Source of the DNA: Marivivens aquimaris
GTDB lineage: Bacteria; Pseudomonadota; Alphaproteobacteria; Rhodobacterales; Rhodobacteraceae
Assembly (NCBI RefSeq): GCF_015220045.1
Contig: NZ_JADBGB010000001.1
Location: 1,021,001-1,085,000 of the forward strand
DNA: 64,000 nt
Reading direction: 5' to 3'
Shown: positions 33,993 to 43,955 of the stretch, piece by piece
Numbering within the stretch: the first letter of the stretch is position 1
Layout of the letters: the number at the start of each line of letters is the position of its first letter
Translations under genes and position numbers: made by a program
Notes under the pieces: model-generated
Told to the model about the DNA's origin: nothing
Seen by the model: only the letters and a program-made list of their open reading frames with translations
The model's database searches: none

Positions 33993-35102
33993 ATGCAGCA
34001 AACCGTGCACGTCGGCCTTCCGGGCCGCGAATATGATGTGGTGATCGGACCGGGCCTTCTGGAGGAAGCCGGTGCGCGCATCCTGCCGCTGCTGCGCAAA
34101 CCCACCGTTGCGATCATCACCGACGAAACCGTCGCGGGCTTGCATCTGAAAACGCTCGAAGCCTCGCTGGACAAGGCCGGCATCTCCCACACCGCGCTGG
34201 CGCTGCCCGCTGGTGAAAGCACGAAAGGGTGGGAGCAATTCTCCCGCGCCGTCGAATGGCTTCTGTCCGAAAAGGTAGAGCGTACCGGCGTTGTCATCGC
34301 CCTTGGCGGCGGTGTGATCGGTGACCTCGTGGGCTTTGCTGCAGCGGTCGTGCGCCGCGGTGTTCGCTTCGTGCAGATCCCGACGTCGCTGCTGGCGCAG
34401 GTCGACAGTTCTGTCGGTGGGAAAACAGGCATTAACGCGCCCCAAGGCAAGAACCTGATCGGCGCCTTCCACCAGCCGAGCCTCGTTCTGGCCGACACCG
34501 CGATCCTCGCGACGCTGCCCGAACGCGATTTCCTCGCGGGCTACGGTGAAGTCGTGAAATACGGCCTGCTCGGCGATGCGGAGTTCTTCGACTGGCTGGA
34601 GAAAAATGGCCCCGCGCTCCGCGACGGAGACATGGAAGCCCGCGTCCATGCCGTGACCCGCTCGGTGCAAATGAAAGCCGAGATCGTCATGCGCGACGAG
34701 ACCGAGCAAGGCGACCGCGCGCTCCTCAACCTCGGCCACACGTTCTGCCACGCACTGGAAAACGCGACGGGCTACTCCAGCCGCCTCCTGCACGGCGAAG
34801 GCGTGTCGATCGGTTGCGCGCTGGCATTCGAACTCTCGGCCCGCCTTGGTCTGTGTAGTCAAGAAGACCCCAGCCGCGTCCGCGCTCACCTCAAAGACAT
34901 GGGCATGAAAACCGACGTCACCGACATCGACGACGATCTGCCGGATGCAGAGGCGCTTCTCGATCTGATGGGACAGGACAAAAAAGTCCTCGACGGCAAA
35001 CTGCGCTTTATCCTCGCGCGCGGCATCGGCGAAAGCTTCGTCACATCGGACGTGCCGCGCGATGCAGTCCTTGATGTTCTGAGCGACGCGCTGAACGGAT
35101 AA
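33993..35102 (+). CDS. aroB: 3-dehydroquinate synthase
   Basis: AroB cyclises DAHP to dehydroquinate, an early chorismate step. The 369-residue protein has the NAD-binding ALGGGVIGDLVGFAA, PTSLLAQVDSSVGGKTGIN, GYGEVVKYGLL and the zinc ligands in LNLGHTFCHALE and LHGEGVSIG. The start at 33993 lies one base after the aroK stop codon with GGAG upstream, so the two genes are one unit. Other aromatic-pathway genes in the window (trpE, trpGDC) lie more than 25 kb away. Confidence 0.96.
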   Translation: MQQTVHVGLPGREYDVVIGPGLLEEAGARILPLLRKPTVAIITDETVAGLHLKTLEASLDKAGISHTALALPAGESTKGWEQFSRAVEWLLSEKVERTGVVIALGGGVIGDLVGFAAAVVRRGVRFVQIPTSLLAQVDSSVGGKTGINAPQGKNLIGAFHQPSLVLADTAILATLPERDFLAGYGEVVKYGLLGDAEFFDWLEKNGPALRDGDMEARVHAVTRSVQMKAEIVMRDETEQGDRALLNLGHTFCHALENATGYSSRLLHGEGVSIGCALAFELSARLGLCSQEDPSRVRAHLKDMGMKTDVTDIDDDLPDAEALLDLMGQDKKVLDGKLRFILARGIGESFVTSDVPRDAVLDVLSDALNG

Positions 35103-35109
35103 GACAGCG

Positions 35110-35170
35110 GAGGGGCGCTGCCCCTCTGGCCTCCGGCCATTCATCCCGGGATATTTAGGGCACAAAGGCA
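35110..35170 (-). repeat. 3'-end palindromic repeat, copy C1
   Basis: AGGGGCGCTGCCCCTC (from 35111), a short inverted repeat (GGCCTCCGGCC), CCCGGGATATTT and GCACAAAGGCA follow the aroB stop codon. Read on the reverse strand this is TGCCTTTGTGC, AAATATCCCGGG, GGGGCAGCGCCCC: the same order of parts as copies A, C2 and D. Copies E and F are the closest relatives. Confidence 0.65.
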
Positions 35171-35183
35171 GGGCGACCTGCGC

Positions 35184-35240
35184 TTCATTCTGATAAAAAT
35201 ACCTCGGGGGAAGCCCGAAGGGCGTGGGGGCAGAGCCCCC
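35184..35240 (+). repeat. 3'-end palindromic repeat, copy C2
   Basis: TTCATTCTGATAAAAATACC, then TCGGGGGAA, a variable middle and GGGGGCAGAGCCCCC. It lies directly after copy C1, in opposite orientation, between the converging ends of aroB and ssb. Confidence 0.75.
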
Positions 35241-35255
35241 TTGGACAAAAGAAAA

Positions 35256-35279
35256 CCCCGCCGGATGGCGGGGCTTTTT
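35256..35279 (+). terminator. Terminator between aroB and ssb
   Basis: CCCCGCC (35256-35262) pairs with GGCGGGG (35267-35273) around GGAT and is followed by CTTTTT on the plus strand. An A-run on the other side makes it usable in both directions. Confidence 0.7.
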
Positions 35280-35281
35280 GT

Positions 35282-35788
35282 TTAGAACGGGATTTCGTCG
35301 TCCATGCCGCCGGAGTTGCCACCGCCGGAGGGGCCACTGTCGTAGCCGCCGCCGTAGCCGCCGCCCGACGAGGACGGGCCGTTGTCGTAACCGCCGCCGT
35401 AGCCACCGCCACCGCCGCCACCCTGACCGCCGTCACCGCGGCCGCCGAGGAGCGTGAGGTTGCCGGTGAAGGGACGCAGAACGACCTCGGTCGTGTAGCG
35501 GTCCTGACCGGACTGGTCCTGCCACTTGCGGGTTTCCAGCTGGCCTTCGACGTAGACGGTCGAGCCCTTGCGCAGGTATTGCTCTGCAATGCGGCCCAGG
35601 GCTTCGTTGAAGATGGCGACCGAGTGCCATTCGGTGCGCTCGCGGCGCTCACCGGTGTTGCGGTCTTTCCAGTTTTCCGAGGTGGCGATGCGCAGGTTGA
35701 CGACTTTGCCACCGTTATTGAAGTTGCGGACTTCCGGGTCGCGACCCAGATTTCCGATCAGGATGACTTTGTTGACTGAACCGGCCAT
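35282..35788 (-). CDS. ssb: Single-stranded DNA-binding protein
   Basis: SSB coats single-stranded DNA during replication and repair. The 168-residue protein has the OB fold ([36 protein letters not shown]), then a linker of about 45 residues very rich in Gly, Tyr and Ser, and the conserved acidic tip DDEIPF that recruits partner proteins. In many proteobacteria ssb is next to uvrA and SOS-controlled; here no uvrA is adjacent and no GTTC-N7-GTTC site lies upstream. Confidence 0.95.
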   Translation of the reverse strand: MAGSVNKVILIGNLGRDPEVRNFNNGGKVVNLRIATSENWKDRNTGERRERTEWHSVAIFNEALGRIAEQYLRKGSTVYVEGQLETRKWQDQSGQDRYTTEVVLRPFTGNLTLLGGRGDGGQGGGGGGGYGGGYDNGPSSSGGGYGGGYDSGPSGGGNSGGMDDEIPF

Positions 35789-35982
35789 GCCGCGTCTCCC
35801 TCGAATCTCGTTTCTTTTGTTCGGGACGTTACATCATCCCGTGCGGGATGAATAAAGCACAAAGTCCCTCACGTCCGGTAAATACCCAGCGGGCAGAGAA
35901 TTGCCGATCACGGAGCTGTGTGGTTTTCCTGATGGAACCTATGTCCTAGGTTTGCCGAAACAAACGGGACAGGTGCGGAACG

Positions 35983-36561
35983 ATGCGAATTTTGGCGATT
36001 GCTGCGGTATGCAGCGTGGTTGCTGGTGGCGCGCTGGCGGATAGCGTGTCGTCGTCGGGCCGGATGGCCCTGTTCCAGAGCCAGTTGTCAGTCCTCGATG
36101 GCCGTGCATCCGAGCAGTACTCGACCTCCAGCCGTTTGATGCCGACCAGCCCGCCTGCGCCGATTGCCGTGTCGGCTCCGGCTTACAATGGCGGTTATAG
36201 CGGCGAGTATCTGACGATGGCCCGCTCGGCTGCCAGCAAGTATAACGTGCCCGTTGATCTGTTCCTGCGCCTCGTGCAGCAGGAGAGCGGCTGGAACTCT
36301 TCCGCCAAGAGCAGCAAGGGCGCGATCGGTCTGGCGCAGCTGATGCCGGCGACTGCGACGTTCCTTGGTGTCGATCCGCACAATCCGCGTCAGAACCTCG
36401 AAGGCGGCGCGCGTTATCTGCGGATGCAGTACGACCGTTTTGGCGACTGGCGTCTGGCGCTGGCTGCCTACAACGCGGGCCCTGAGGCCGTGGACCGCTA
36501 TGGTGACGTGCCGCCGTACCGCGAGACCACCCACTATGTCGCGGTGATCTGGGGCAGTTAA
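35983..36561 (+). CDS. Lytic transglycosylase SLT-domain protein
   Basis: The 192-residue exported protein has a signal peptide (MRILAIAAVCSVVAGGALA), a Ser-rich stretch, and a C-terminal SLT domain (about residues 75-190) with the catalytic glutamate in RLVQQESGWNSSAKS, GAIGLAQLMPATA, YLRMQYDRFGDWRLALAAYNAGPEAV. Such enzymes cut glycan strands of peptidoglycan with formation of anhydro-muramic ends. Its last four bases overlap the AraC-type gene on the other strand. The 194-base gap before it, shared with ssb, holds no clear operator. Confidence 0.92.
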   Translation: MRILAIAAVCSVVAGGALADSVSSSGRMALFQSQLSVLDGRASEQYSTSSRLMPTSPPAPIAVSAPAYNGGYSGEYLTMARSAASKYNVPVDLFLRLVQQESGWNSSAKSSKGAIGLAQLMPATATFLGVDPHNPRQNLEGGARYLRMQYDRFGDWRLALAAYNAGPEAVDRYGDVPPYRETTHYVAVIWGS

Positions 36562-37379
36562 TGCGCCTTGCGGAAGGCTGACGGGGTCATGCCTGTTTCG
36601 TGCTGGAAGCTACGGGTGAAGTAAGCCGCAGACGAGAAACCCAAATCCGAAGCGATTGTTTTCACGGGCGTTTTGCTGGTGCGCAGGCGCTCGCGTGCCT
36701 CGTACAGAATGCGGTCGTTGATGATGGCGAGCGCCGATTTCCCGCAGGTTTGTTTGCAGCAGCGGGTGAGGTGCGTCGGGGTTACGCCAAGCTCGCGCGC
36801 GTAGGCGGTGACGCCTTTTCCGGATGCGAATCCACGCTCCAGCAGATCTGTGAAAGCTGCCACCAGACGTGCGGCGGAGCTTGTGGTGCGGCCCGTGGTA
36901 TCGACGGGCGGGTTGTCCTCAAGCTGACGCTGGAAGAACACCGACATGATGCCGAGCATGTGGTGCGCGGCGCGTTCATGGCCTGCGCGGCCGGATTTCA
37001 TTTCACGCTCCAGACTGTCGAGGGTGCTGACGAATTCCTTTTGGATCAGCACGTCGCGCATCCGCAGGTGAACGGGGTCTTCGGGCCATTCGTGAGCGAG
37101 GGCACGGGGGATCGAGATGACGTAGCCAAAGACAGTCGTTCCGGCCTCGTAGCCAAACAGCGTATTGGCGGGGACGTAGATCAGGTTGTTCGCGCCGTAG
37201 CCGCTGGTCAGGCCCGACACGGTAATGCGGCCTTGGCCCTTGGTGAAGAAGATCAGTCGCGGAGAGCTATAGCTGCGCATCGCCTCGGTCCGCCATTTGC
37301 TGGCGGCGTTCTGCGGGACGATATGGGTCAGCGAGAGGGCGTTCTGCGCTGGGTCGGCATAGGGCTTCGGCGGGGTCAT
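36558..37379 (-). CDS. AraC-family transcriptional regulator
   Basis: The 273-residue protein has an N-terminal cupin-like sensing domain (RLIFFTKGQGRITV, YVPANTLFGYEAG) and a C-terminal double helix-turn-helix (about 185-270) with LGVTPTHLTRCCKQTCGKS and the AraC signature IASDLGFSSAAYFTRSFQHETGMTP. The start at 37379 follows GGAG by six bases; the frame runs longer upstream without support. The target is unknown, and it stands between two genes of unrelated function. Confidence 0.9.
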   Translation of the reverse strand: MTPPKPYADPAQNALSLTHIVPQNAASKWRTEAMRSYSSPRLIFFTKGQGRITVSGLTSGYGANNLIYVPANTLFGYEAGTTVFGYVISIPRALAHEWPEDPVHLRMRDVLIQKEFVSTLDSLEREMKSGRAGHERAAHHMLGIMSVFFQRQLEDNPPVDTTGRTTSSAARLVAAFTDLLERGFASGKGVTAYARELGVTPTHLTRCCKQTCGKSALAIINDRILYEARERLRTSKTPVKTIASDLGFSSAAYFTRSFQHETGMTPSAFRKAH

Positions 37380-37478
37380 CGTCGGCTCCGATGTTCGGTT
37401 TGTGCAACCTTTACCGAAGCGATTCGACCAAGCAACGGTTTTGATTCGCACCCGTAAAACCGTTGTAAACTTGCCGCA

Positions 37479-38351
37479 TCAGGGCAGGGCGACGGGCCTC
37501 CAATGTTTCATTCTGTTACGAAACCACGTGCGTTGGCGCTTGGCGTACTGGCGTGACGCGGTGACGGCGGCGTCGCGGGCGTCCTCCAGCGTCATCGCGC
37601 CTTGGAGGTGCGCAATCATCTCGGGCGCGCCGATGGCTTTGGAGGACAGATAGCTCGGGTCCCAGTGGGGCAGCATGGCACGGGCTTCGTCCAGAGCGCC
37701 GCTCTCAATCATCAGATCGAAGCGTCGGCCAATACGTTCGTTCAGCCAGTCCACATCGGGGCGCAGCACTAGCGCGTGCGTGTCAGCGGCAGGCAGCAGC
37801 GGCGGGGGCGTGTCGTCCTGCCAGTCGGCGAGTGCGCGCCCCGTGGCTGTCAGCACCTCCCAAGCGCGCTGCACACGCGGGCGGTTGTTCGTATCGATCC
37901 GCGATTTCGTTTTGTCGTCGAGCGCGGCGAGCAGATCGGGCAGGGCGATGAGGTCACCCTCAGCACGAACCTCAGGCGGGGTCGCGGGGATTTCCACCAG
38001 CCCTTCGGTCAGCGCCATGAAGTAGAGGCCCGTGCCGCCGACGATGATCGGGCGCTCTCCGCCCAGCAGAGGGGTCACATCGCGCAGCCAGTGACCCGCC
38101 GAATAGGGCTGATCGAAGGGCACATGGCCGTAAAGTTTGTGCTCCGCCCGTGCCAGATCAGAATCATCGGGCCGCGCGGTGAGGATGCGCCAGCCGCTAA
38201 ACACCTGTAATGCATCGGCATTCACGATCACGCCGCCCTTGGCCTCTGCAATGCGAAGCGCCAGTTCGGATTTGCCCGAGGCCGTCGGACCCGCAATGAG
38301 CACGGGCTTTTCGGCGGATATGCTATCGATCAGTGACACGAAATGCGGCAA
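37479..38351 (-). CDS. miaA: tRNA dimethylallyltransferase
   Basis: MiaA adds the isopentenyl group to A37 of tRNAs that read codons starting with U. The 290-residue protein has the P-loop [40 protein letters not shown] and the C-terminal [18 protein letters not shown]. The start appears to be TTG at 38351, with AGGAAAGG immediately before it. Its isoprenoid substrate links it in metabolism to dxr and uppS in the next cluster. Confidence 0.94.
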   Translation of the reverse strand: MPHFVSLIDSISAEKPVLIAGPTASGKSELALRIAEAKGGVIVNADALQVFSGWRILTARPDDSDLARAEHKLYGHVPFDQPYSAGHWLRDVTPLLGGERPIIVGGTGLYFMALTEGLVEIPATPPEVRAEGDLIALPDLLAALDDKTKSRIDTNNRPRVQRAWEVLTATGRALADWQDDTPPPLLPAADTHALVLRPDVDWLNERIGRRFDLMIESGALDEARAMLPHWDPSYLSSKAIGAPEMIAHLQGAMTLEDARDAAVTASRQYAKRQRTWFRNRMKHWRPVALP

Positions 38352-38485
38352 CCTTTCCTAGATGCTGTGCAGGTTTTACAGAGAATTCACACAACCTGCC
38401 AATTTCCGGCGATACCGCCATTGCCCTTTCGCGCCTTTTGCGACATTTTCCACGCCGATCAAAGTACCAGCGCGAGGATAGAGCC

Positions 38486-39211
38486 ATGACCGACGGCAAG
38501 GATGTGAAATTCAAACGGGTCATGCTCAAAATATCAGGGGAAGCCCTGATGGGCGACGGCCAGTTCGGCCTCAACCCGCCGACCGTTGAGCGCATTGCCC
38601 GCGAAGTCAAATCGGTCCACGACCTTGGCGTCGAAATCTGCATGGTCATCGGCGGAGGTAATATCTTCCGCGGCCTTCAGGGCTCCGCACAGGGCATGGA
38701 ACGCACCACTGCAGACTACATGGGCATGCTCGCGACCGTGATGAACGCGCTGGCGATGCAGTCCGCGCTTGAAACGCTCGGCGTCTTCACCCGCGTCATC
38801 TCGGCCATTCCGATGGATCAGGTTTGCGAGCCCTACATCCGCCGCCGCGCGGTGCGCCACCTCGAGAAAAAGCGTGTGTGCATCTTTGCCGCCGGCACGG
38901 GCAACCCGTACTTCACCACCGACACCGCCTCGGCGCTGCGTGCCAACGAGATGTCCTGCGAGGCGATCTTCATGGGCAAGCAGGTCGACGGTATCTACGA
39001 CAGCGACCCCAAGAAGAACCCTGACGCAAAGCGCTTCGACCGTATCTCCTACGACGAGGTTTTCCGCCAGAATCTCAAGGTGATGGACGCTTCGGCTATT
39101 GCGCTGGCCCGCGACAACAACATGCCGCTGATCGTGTTCAGCCTCGACGAGCCGGGCGGTTTCCGCGGTATCCTCGCGGGTGAAGGCACCTATACAACTG
39201 TGCACCGTTAA
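38486..39211 (+). CDS. pyrH: UMP kinase
   Basis: PyrH phosphorylates UMP to UDP and opens the large envelope cluster. The 241-residue protein belongs to the amino-acid-kinase fold: [44 protein letters not shown] and [19 protein letters not shown]. The start at 38486 is chosen from homologous N-termini and GAGG upstream. In most relatives rpsB and tsf precede pyrH, but here miaA does, on the other strand. frr follows after 48 bases. Confidence 0.96.
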   Translation: MTDGKDVKFKRVMLKISGEALMGDGQFGLNPPTVERIAREVKSVHDLGVEICMVIGGGNIFRGLQGSAQGMERTTADYMGMLATVMNALAMQSALETLGVFTRVISAIPMDQVCEPYIRRRAVRHLEKKRVCIFAAGTGNPYFTTDTASALRANEMSCEAIFMGKQVDGIYDSDPKKNPDAKRFDRISYDEVFRQNLKVMDASAIALARDNNMPLIVFSLDEPGGFRGILAGEGTYTTVHR

Positions 39212-39259
39212 GGTTATAGCAGTCCGAACCGAAGAATACCCCCGAGGGGAGCAGAAAGT

Positions 39260-39823
39260 ATGTCCGAAGATTTTGAACTCGACACCGACGACCTGACCCG
39301 CCGTATGGACGGCGCCATTTCCGCGCTGCGCACCGAATTCGCTTCGCTGCGTACCGGCCGTGGTTCGGGCTCCATGCTGGAGCCGATCCAGGTCGAAGCC
39401 TACGGCACCATGACGCCGATCAACCAGCTGGGCACCGTCAACGTGCCCGAGCCGCGCCTTGTCACCATTAACATCTGGGACAAGGCCATGGTCGGTAAGG
39501 TCGAAAAGGCCATCCGCGAGTCCGGTCTGGGCATCAACCCGCAGCTCAACGGCACCATCATCATGCTGCCGATCCCCGAACTGAACGAAGAACGCCGCCG
39601 CGAGCTGACCAAGGTCGCAGGCCAGTACGCCGAACACGCTCGCGTTGCGATCCGTAACCTGCGCCGTGACGGTATGGACCAGATCAAGAAGGCCAAGAAC
39701 GACGGCCTTTCGGAAGATGACCAGAAGTTCTGGGAATCCGAAGTTCAGGATCTGACCAACAAGTACGTCAAGCAGGTCGACGATCTTCTGGAGAACAAGC
39801 AGGCGGAGATCATGCAGGTTTAA
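39260..39823 (+). CDS. frr: Ribosome recycling factor
   Basis: RRF splits the ribosome after termination, together with EF-G. The 187-residue length is normal. Recognised parts are [17 protein letters not shown], the hinge with [18 protein letters not shown] and the C-terminal helix with [21 protein letters not shown] purine-rich site (GGGGAGCAGAAAGT) precedes the ATG. It stands between pyrH and uppS, the usual bacterial order. Confidence 0.97.
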   Translation: MSEDFELDTDDLTRRMDGAISALRTEFASLRTGRGSGSMLEPIQVEAYGTMTPINQLGTVNVPEPRLVTINIWDKAMVGKVEKAIRESGLGINPQLNGTIIMLPIPELNEERRRELTKVAGQYAEHARVAIRNLRRDGMDQIKKAKNDGLSEDDQKFWESEVQDLTNKYVKQVDDLLENKQAEIMQV

Positions 39824-39854
39824 ACCTGCATGTTTCGTGGCGAGGAACTCCAGT

Positions 39855-40583
39855 ATGGACGGACATTTGGAAACTGACCAAGACGGTCCGCGCCACGTCG
39901 CGATTATCATGGACGGCAACGGCCGCTGGGCGCAGCAGCGCGGGCGGCCTCGTCTTTTCGGGCATCAGGCCGGTGCCAAGCGTGTCCGCGAAATCGTCGA
40001 AGCCTGTCCGCCCAACGGCGTGAAGTACCTCACGATCTTTGCTTTCTCGACCGAGAACTGGAAACGCACCCAGACCGAAGTTGCCGGTCTGATGAAGCTG
40101 TTCCGCATGTATATCCAACGCGAAGCCCGCGCTTTGCTTCAGGCAGGCGTGCGTGTCCGTTTCATCGGTGACCGCGTGAAGCTGGAGCCAAAGCTGGTCA
40201 CGCTGATGGACGAGCTGGAGCTTCTGACCTCGACCAACGACAAGTGTCACCTGACCATCGCGCTGAACTACGGCGGCCGCGATGAGGTGACCCGTGCGGC
40301 CCAGCGCCTCGCCTATGAGGTGGAGCAGGGCAACCTGACCCACAAGGACGTCGACGCCGAAACGCTGTCGCGTTTTCTCGACACTCGCGTGCTGCCTGAC
40401 CCCGATCTTGTGATCCGGACATCGGGCGAAGCGCGCATTTCGAATTTCCTTCTGTGGCAGTCGGCCTATTCTGAATATGAATTCGTCGATACGCTCTGGC
40501 CTGACTTCACGGCCGAAGAGTTCGGCAAGGTCGTCAAGAACTACGCCAACCGCGAACGTCGGTACGGCGGAATCAAAGGCTAA
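39855..40583 (+). CDS. uppS: Undecaprenyl diphosphate synthase
   Basis: UppS condenses isopentenyl units to the C55 carrier lipid used for peptidoglycan and O-antigen. The 242-residue protein has the catalytic IMDGNGRWAQQRG near residue 20, FAFSTENWKR, and the C-terminal IRTSGEARISNFLLWQSAYSE with WPDF. The start is ATG 39855 after GAGGAAC; a GTG 18 bases upstream is in frame. cdsA follows one base after the stop codon. Confidence 0.96.
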   Translation: MDGHLETDQDGPRHVAIIMDGNGRWAQQRGRPRLFGHQAGAKRVREIVEACPPNGVKYLTIFAFSTENWKRTQTEVAGLMKLFRMYIQREARALLQAGVRVRFIGDRVKLEPKLVTLMDELELLTSTNDKCHLTIALNYGGRDEVTRAAQRLAYEVEQGNLTHKDVDAETLSRFLDTRVLPDPDLVIRTSGEARISNFLLWQSAYSEYEFVDTLWPDFTAEEFGKVVKNYANRERRYGGIKG

Positions 40584-40584
40584 G

Positions 40585-41388
40585 ATGCGCGAACGTGTCA
40601 AAAACAAATGGCGTGACCTCGGGCCACGCGTGACTTCGGGCATCGTGCTCGCAATCATCGGCGGTGGCGCACTGGTCCTCGGACATTTCGTCTTCCTTCT
40701 TTTCATCTCGATCTGTGCAGGTCTGATGATCTGGGAAATCTACCGGATGGGGCATCCGCTCGCGAACCTGCGCGCCAAGGCGTTCGGAGTTGTCGGCGGC
40801 ATCACGGTATTCCTGTGCGTGTTGATCCCGTTCGGTGCAGAGGGCGTGATCTTTGCGCTGCTGGCCGCCGCGATCTTTGCCACGATCAAACGTGACCGCG
40901 TATGGCTGTCGCTTTACGCGTTCGGCGTTCTGGCCGCCTGCGGGTCGATCTGGATGCTGCGTGAGCTTTCGCTGCCCTATACGCTCTGGCTCGTGCTGGT
41001 GGTCGTAATGTCCGATATCCTCGGTTATTTCGTGGGTAAAAGCCTCGGCGGTCCGAAGTTCTGGCCCGCGATCAGCCCCAAAAAAACATGGTCCGGCACC
41101 ACTGGCGGCTGGGTCGGCGCGGCAGCAATCGGCTGGGCGTTCTCCGAAGGCTCGACCGTAGCAGTCCTCGTACTTATGTTCACGTCGGTGTTTATGGCCT
41201 TTGCGGGCCAGCTGGGCGATATTGCCGAAAGCGCGCTGAAACGTCGGGCAGGGGTCAAAGACAGTTCAGCCCTCATTCCGGGGCATGGCGGTCTGCTTGA
41301 CCGGTTCGACGCGCTGATGGCCGCAGCACTGGTCCTCGCGGCATATGTCGTGATCATGGAGCCGTTTATCGCGTCGAAGGGATATTGA
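40585..41388 (+). CDS. cdsA: Phosphatidate cytidylyltransferase
   Basis: CdsA makes CDP-diacylglycerol, the precursor of all membrane phospholipids. The 267-residue integral membrane protein has about eight hydrophobic segments, and the family signature near the C-terminus: SALKRRAGVKDSS, then ALIPGHGGLLDRFDA. The start at 40585 is one base after uppS, and its stop codon shares a base with the dxr start codon, so uppS-cdsA-dxr are translated as a block. Confidence 0.95.
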   Translation: MRERVKNKWRDLGPRVTSGIVLAIIGGGALVLGHFVFLLFISICAGLMIWEIYRMGHPLANLRAKAFGVVGGITVFLCVLIPFGAEGVIFALLAAAIFATIKRDRVWLSLYAFGVLAACGSIWMLRELSLPYTLWLVLVVVMSDILGYFVGKSLGGPKFWPAISPKKTWSGTTGGWVGAAAIGWAFSEGSTVAVLVLMFTSVFMAFAGQLGDIAESALKRRAGVKDSSALIPGHGGLLDRFDALMAAALVLAAYVVIMEPFIASKGY

Positions 41389-42554
41389 TGAGACGTGTGT
41401 CCATTTTCGGCGCAACGGGAAGCATCGGACAGAACACGATCGACCTGATTGCCCGCGCTCCGCAGGAATACGATGTGGTCGCGCTGACGGGTGCCCGTAA
41501 CATTTCGCAATTGGCCAAGGACGCGATCCGGCTGAACGCCGATGTTGCTGTGACCTGCCATGAAGAATTATTGCCCGACCTGAAAGACGCGCTGGCTGGA
41601 ACTGGCGTCGAAGCCGCCGCAGGTGCGGACGCGATGCGCGAAGCGTCCCAGCGTCCAGCCGATTGGGTCATGTCCGCGATTGTCGGCGCTGCCGGTCTGT
41701 TGCCGGGGCTGGAGGCGTTGAAGCAGGGCGCGACGCTGGCGCTTGCCAACAAGGAGTCGCTCGTGACAGCGGGTCCGCTGCTGATGCAGACCGCCGCCGA
41801 GCACAACGCGACCGTCGTTCCCGTCGACAGCGAACATTCGGCCGTGTTCCAAGCGCTGGTGGGTGAGGATCTGTCTGCCGTCGAGCGCGTCATCATCACG
41901 GCCTCGGGCGGTGCGTTCCGCGACTGGCCGATGGAGAAACTGGCGACAGCCACGGTTGAGCAAGCCTCCACCCATCCCAACTGGGATATGGGCCAGCGGA
42001 TCACCATCGACAGCGCCTCGATGTTTAACAAGGCGCTCGAACTGATTGAGACCAAAGAGTATTTCGGCGTTCACCCCTCGCAGATCGAGGTTCTGGTCCA
42101 CCCCGAAAGCCTGATCCACGCGATGGTCGGCTTTAACGACGGCGCGCTGATGGCCCACGTTGGGCCTGCTGATATGCGCCACGCCATCGGCTACGCGCTG
42201 CATTGGCCCGAGCGCCGCAAACTGCCTGTCGAACGTCTGGACCTCGCCAAAATCGGCCAATTGACATTCCGCGCCCCCGACGATGCGCGTTACCCCGCGC
42301 TGGCGCTGGCGCACCGCGTGATGCATGAAGGCGGCCTGTCCGGCGCGATCTTCAATGCCGCGAAGGAACGCGCCCTCGACGGGTTCATCGCGAAGAAAAT
42401 CGGGTTCCTCGACATGGCACAGGTCGTCGAACGCACAATGGACACTATGTCGCCCTCGACTGATCGCACAAATGCCCACGGGATTGATACGATCATGCAA
42501 GCAGACACCGAGGCCCGCGCACGCGCTTCGGAAATCATGGAGACGATGGATTAA
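41388..42554 (+). CDS. dxr: 1-deoxy-D-xylulose 5-phosphate reductoisomerase
   Basis: Dxr makes methylerythritol phosphate, the committed step of the non-mevalonate isoprenoid pathway that feeds uppS and miaA. The 388-residue protein has the NADPH-binding IFGATGSIGQNTID, the metal and substrate motifs ANKESLVTAG, VPVDSEHSA and IDSASMFNKALELIE, and the C-terminal helical domain. The start at 41388 overlaps the cdsA stop codon by one base. rseP follows after three bases. Confidence 0.96.
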   Translation: MRRVSIFGATGSIGQNTIDLIARAPQEYDVVALTGARNISQLAKDAIRLNADVAVTCHEELLPDLKDALAGTGVEAAAGADAMREASQRPADWVMSAIVGAAGLLPGLEALKQGATLALANKESLVTAGPLLMQTAAEHNATVVPVDSEHSAVFQALVGEDLSAVERVIITASGGAFRDWPMEKLATATVEQASTHPNWDMGQRITIDSASMFNKALELIETKEYFGVHPSQIEVLVHPESLIHAMVGFNDGALMAHVGPADMRHAIGYALHWPERRKLPVERLDLAKIGQLTFRAPDDARYPALALAHRVMHEGGLSGAIFNAAKERALDGFIAKKIGFLDMAQVVERTMDTMSPSTDRTNAHGIDTIMQADTEARARASEIMETMD

Positions 42555-42557
42555 CAG

Positions 42558-43871
42558 ATGACCAGCTTCCTGCCCAATTTCGGTAACATCGCTCTGGCCA
42601 TCCCTGCCTTCGTTATTGCCCTGTCGATCATCGTGGCGATCCACGAATACGGCCACTACATCGTCGGTCGCTGGAGCGGCATTAAGGCCGACGTGTTCTC
42701 GCTCGGCTTCGGTAAGGTGCTGTTTTCGCGCGTCGACAAGCACGGCACGCAGTGGCAGCTGGCGGCGATCCCGCTCGGCGGCTACGTCAAATTTCGCGGC
42801 GATGCGAACGCGGCGAGTGTGAACACCAGCGATGTGGGCGGGCGTGATACGATGCTTGGCGCGCCGCTCTGGGCGCGCTCGGCAACTGTCGCTGCGGGTC
42901 CGATCTTCAACTTCATTCTGACGGTCGTCATCCTCACTGGCCTCGGCCTTTGGTCGGGCAAGGCGACGGACCCGCTGACCCTGCGCACCGTGCCGGAACT
43001 GCCCGCGACCTATCTGCAAGAGCTTGAAGCCGGCGACCAGATTATTGCCGTGGAAAACATGGACGCCCGCTCGGTCGCCCAGTTCGCTGCCGCGCTTGAC
43101 GATCTGCCGCTGGAGCCGTCGCTGACCTACACCATCGTTCGCGATGGCGAGGAGATGCAGGTCGAAGGCCCGTATCCGCAGACGACCCGCGTCATGAGCC
43201 TGACCCAGAACGGCGCCGCGCGTGAAGCCGGTGTTCTCGAAGGTGACGTTGTGACCGCGATCAACGGGCAGGAGGTCTTTGCCTTCAGCCAACTCATGGA
43301 GCTTGCAGGCGCGTCCGATGGCGAGCCGCAGGTTCTGACGCTGTGGCGCGATGGCGGCGTCATCGACATCACCGTGACGCCCGACCGCCGCGATCTGCCC
43401 ACCGCAGACGGGTTCGAAACCCGTTGGCTTTTGGGTATTTCGGGTGGCATTTTCTTCGAACCGGTCACCGAAACCCCCGGTATTTTCGAGGCCATCGGCA
43501 ACGCCTTTGAAGGTCTGTGGTACATCATCGACCTGTCGCTGACGGGCATGAAGTACATGATCCTCGGCGAAATTTCGACCTGTAACCTCTCCAGCCCCAT
43601 TGGCATCGCAGAGGCGTCGGGCCAGATGGCTGCGGCAGGTGCGCTCGATTTCATCCAGTGGATCGCGACCCTTTCGGCGGCAATCGGGCTGATGAACCTC
43701 TTCCCGATTCCCGTGCTCGACGGCGGCCATTTGGTGTTCTTTGCCTATGAGGGCATCACCGGCAAACGTCCGAGCGATGGCGCGATGCGTGTGCTGATCG
43801 TCGTGGGCCTCGGCCTCATTCTGTCGCTGATGCTGTTCGGCATCCTGAACGACGCGATCTTCTGCCGCTGA
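42558..43871 (+). CDS. rseP: Site-2 intramembrane protease RseP
   Basis: RseP cuts transmembrane segments, classically of anti-sigma factors in the envelope stress response. The 437-residue protein has the zinc motif HEYGH in the first helix (near residue 29), the loop LGFGKVLFSR, two PDZ-like domains (about 125-290), and the third zinc ligand in PIPVLDGGHLVFF near residue 390. It follows dxr by three bases and precedes bamA, which fits quality control of outer-membrane protein assembly. Confidence 0.95.
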   Translation: MTSFLPNFGNIALAIPAFVIALSIIVAIHEYGHYIVGRWSGIKADVFSLGFGKVLFSRVDKHGTQWQLAAIPLGGYVKFRGDANAASVNTSDVGGRDTMLGAPLWARSATVAAGPIFNFILTVVILTGLGLWSGKATDPLTLRTVPELPATYLQELEAGDQIIAVENMDARSVAQFAAALDDLPLEPSLTYTIVRDGEEMQVEGPYPQTTRVMSLTQNGAAREAGVLEGDVVTAINGQEVFAFSQLMELAGASDGEPQVLTLWRDGGVIDITVTPDRRDLPTADGFETRWLLGISGGIFFEPVTETPGIFEAIGNAFEGLWYIIDLSLTGMKYMILGEISTCNLSSPIGIAEASGQMAAAGALDFIQWIATLSAAIGLMNLFPIPVLDGGHLVFFAYEGITGKRPSDGAMRVLIVVGLGLILSLMLFGILNDAIFCR

Positions 43872-43955
43872 GAAATCCGCCTGACTTCGCGCAGCGCCGT
43901 AAATTCGCCCAAATCGGGGAATATACGTTCGCTGTAGTGTAAGGAGGCAATGGAT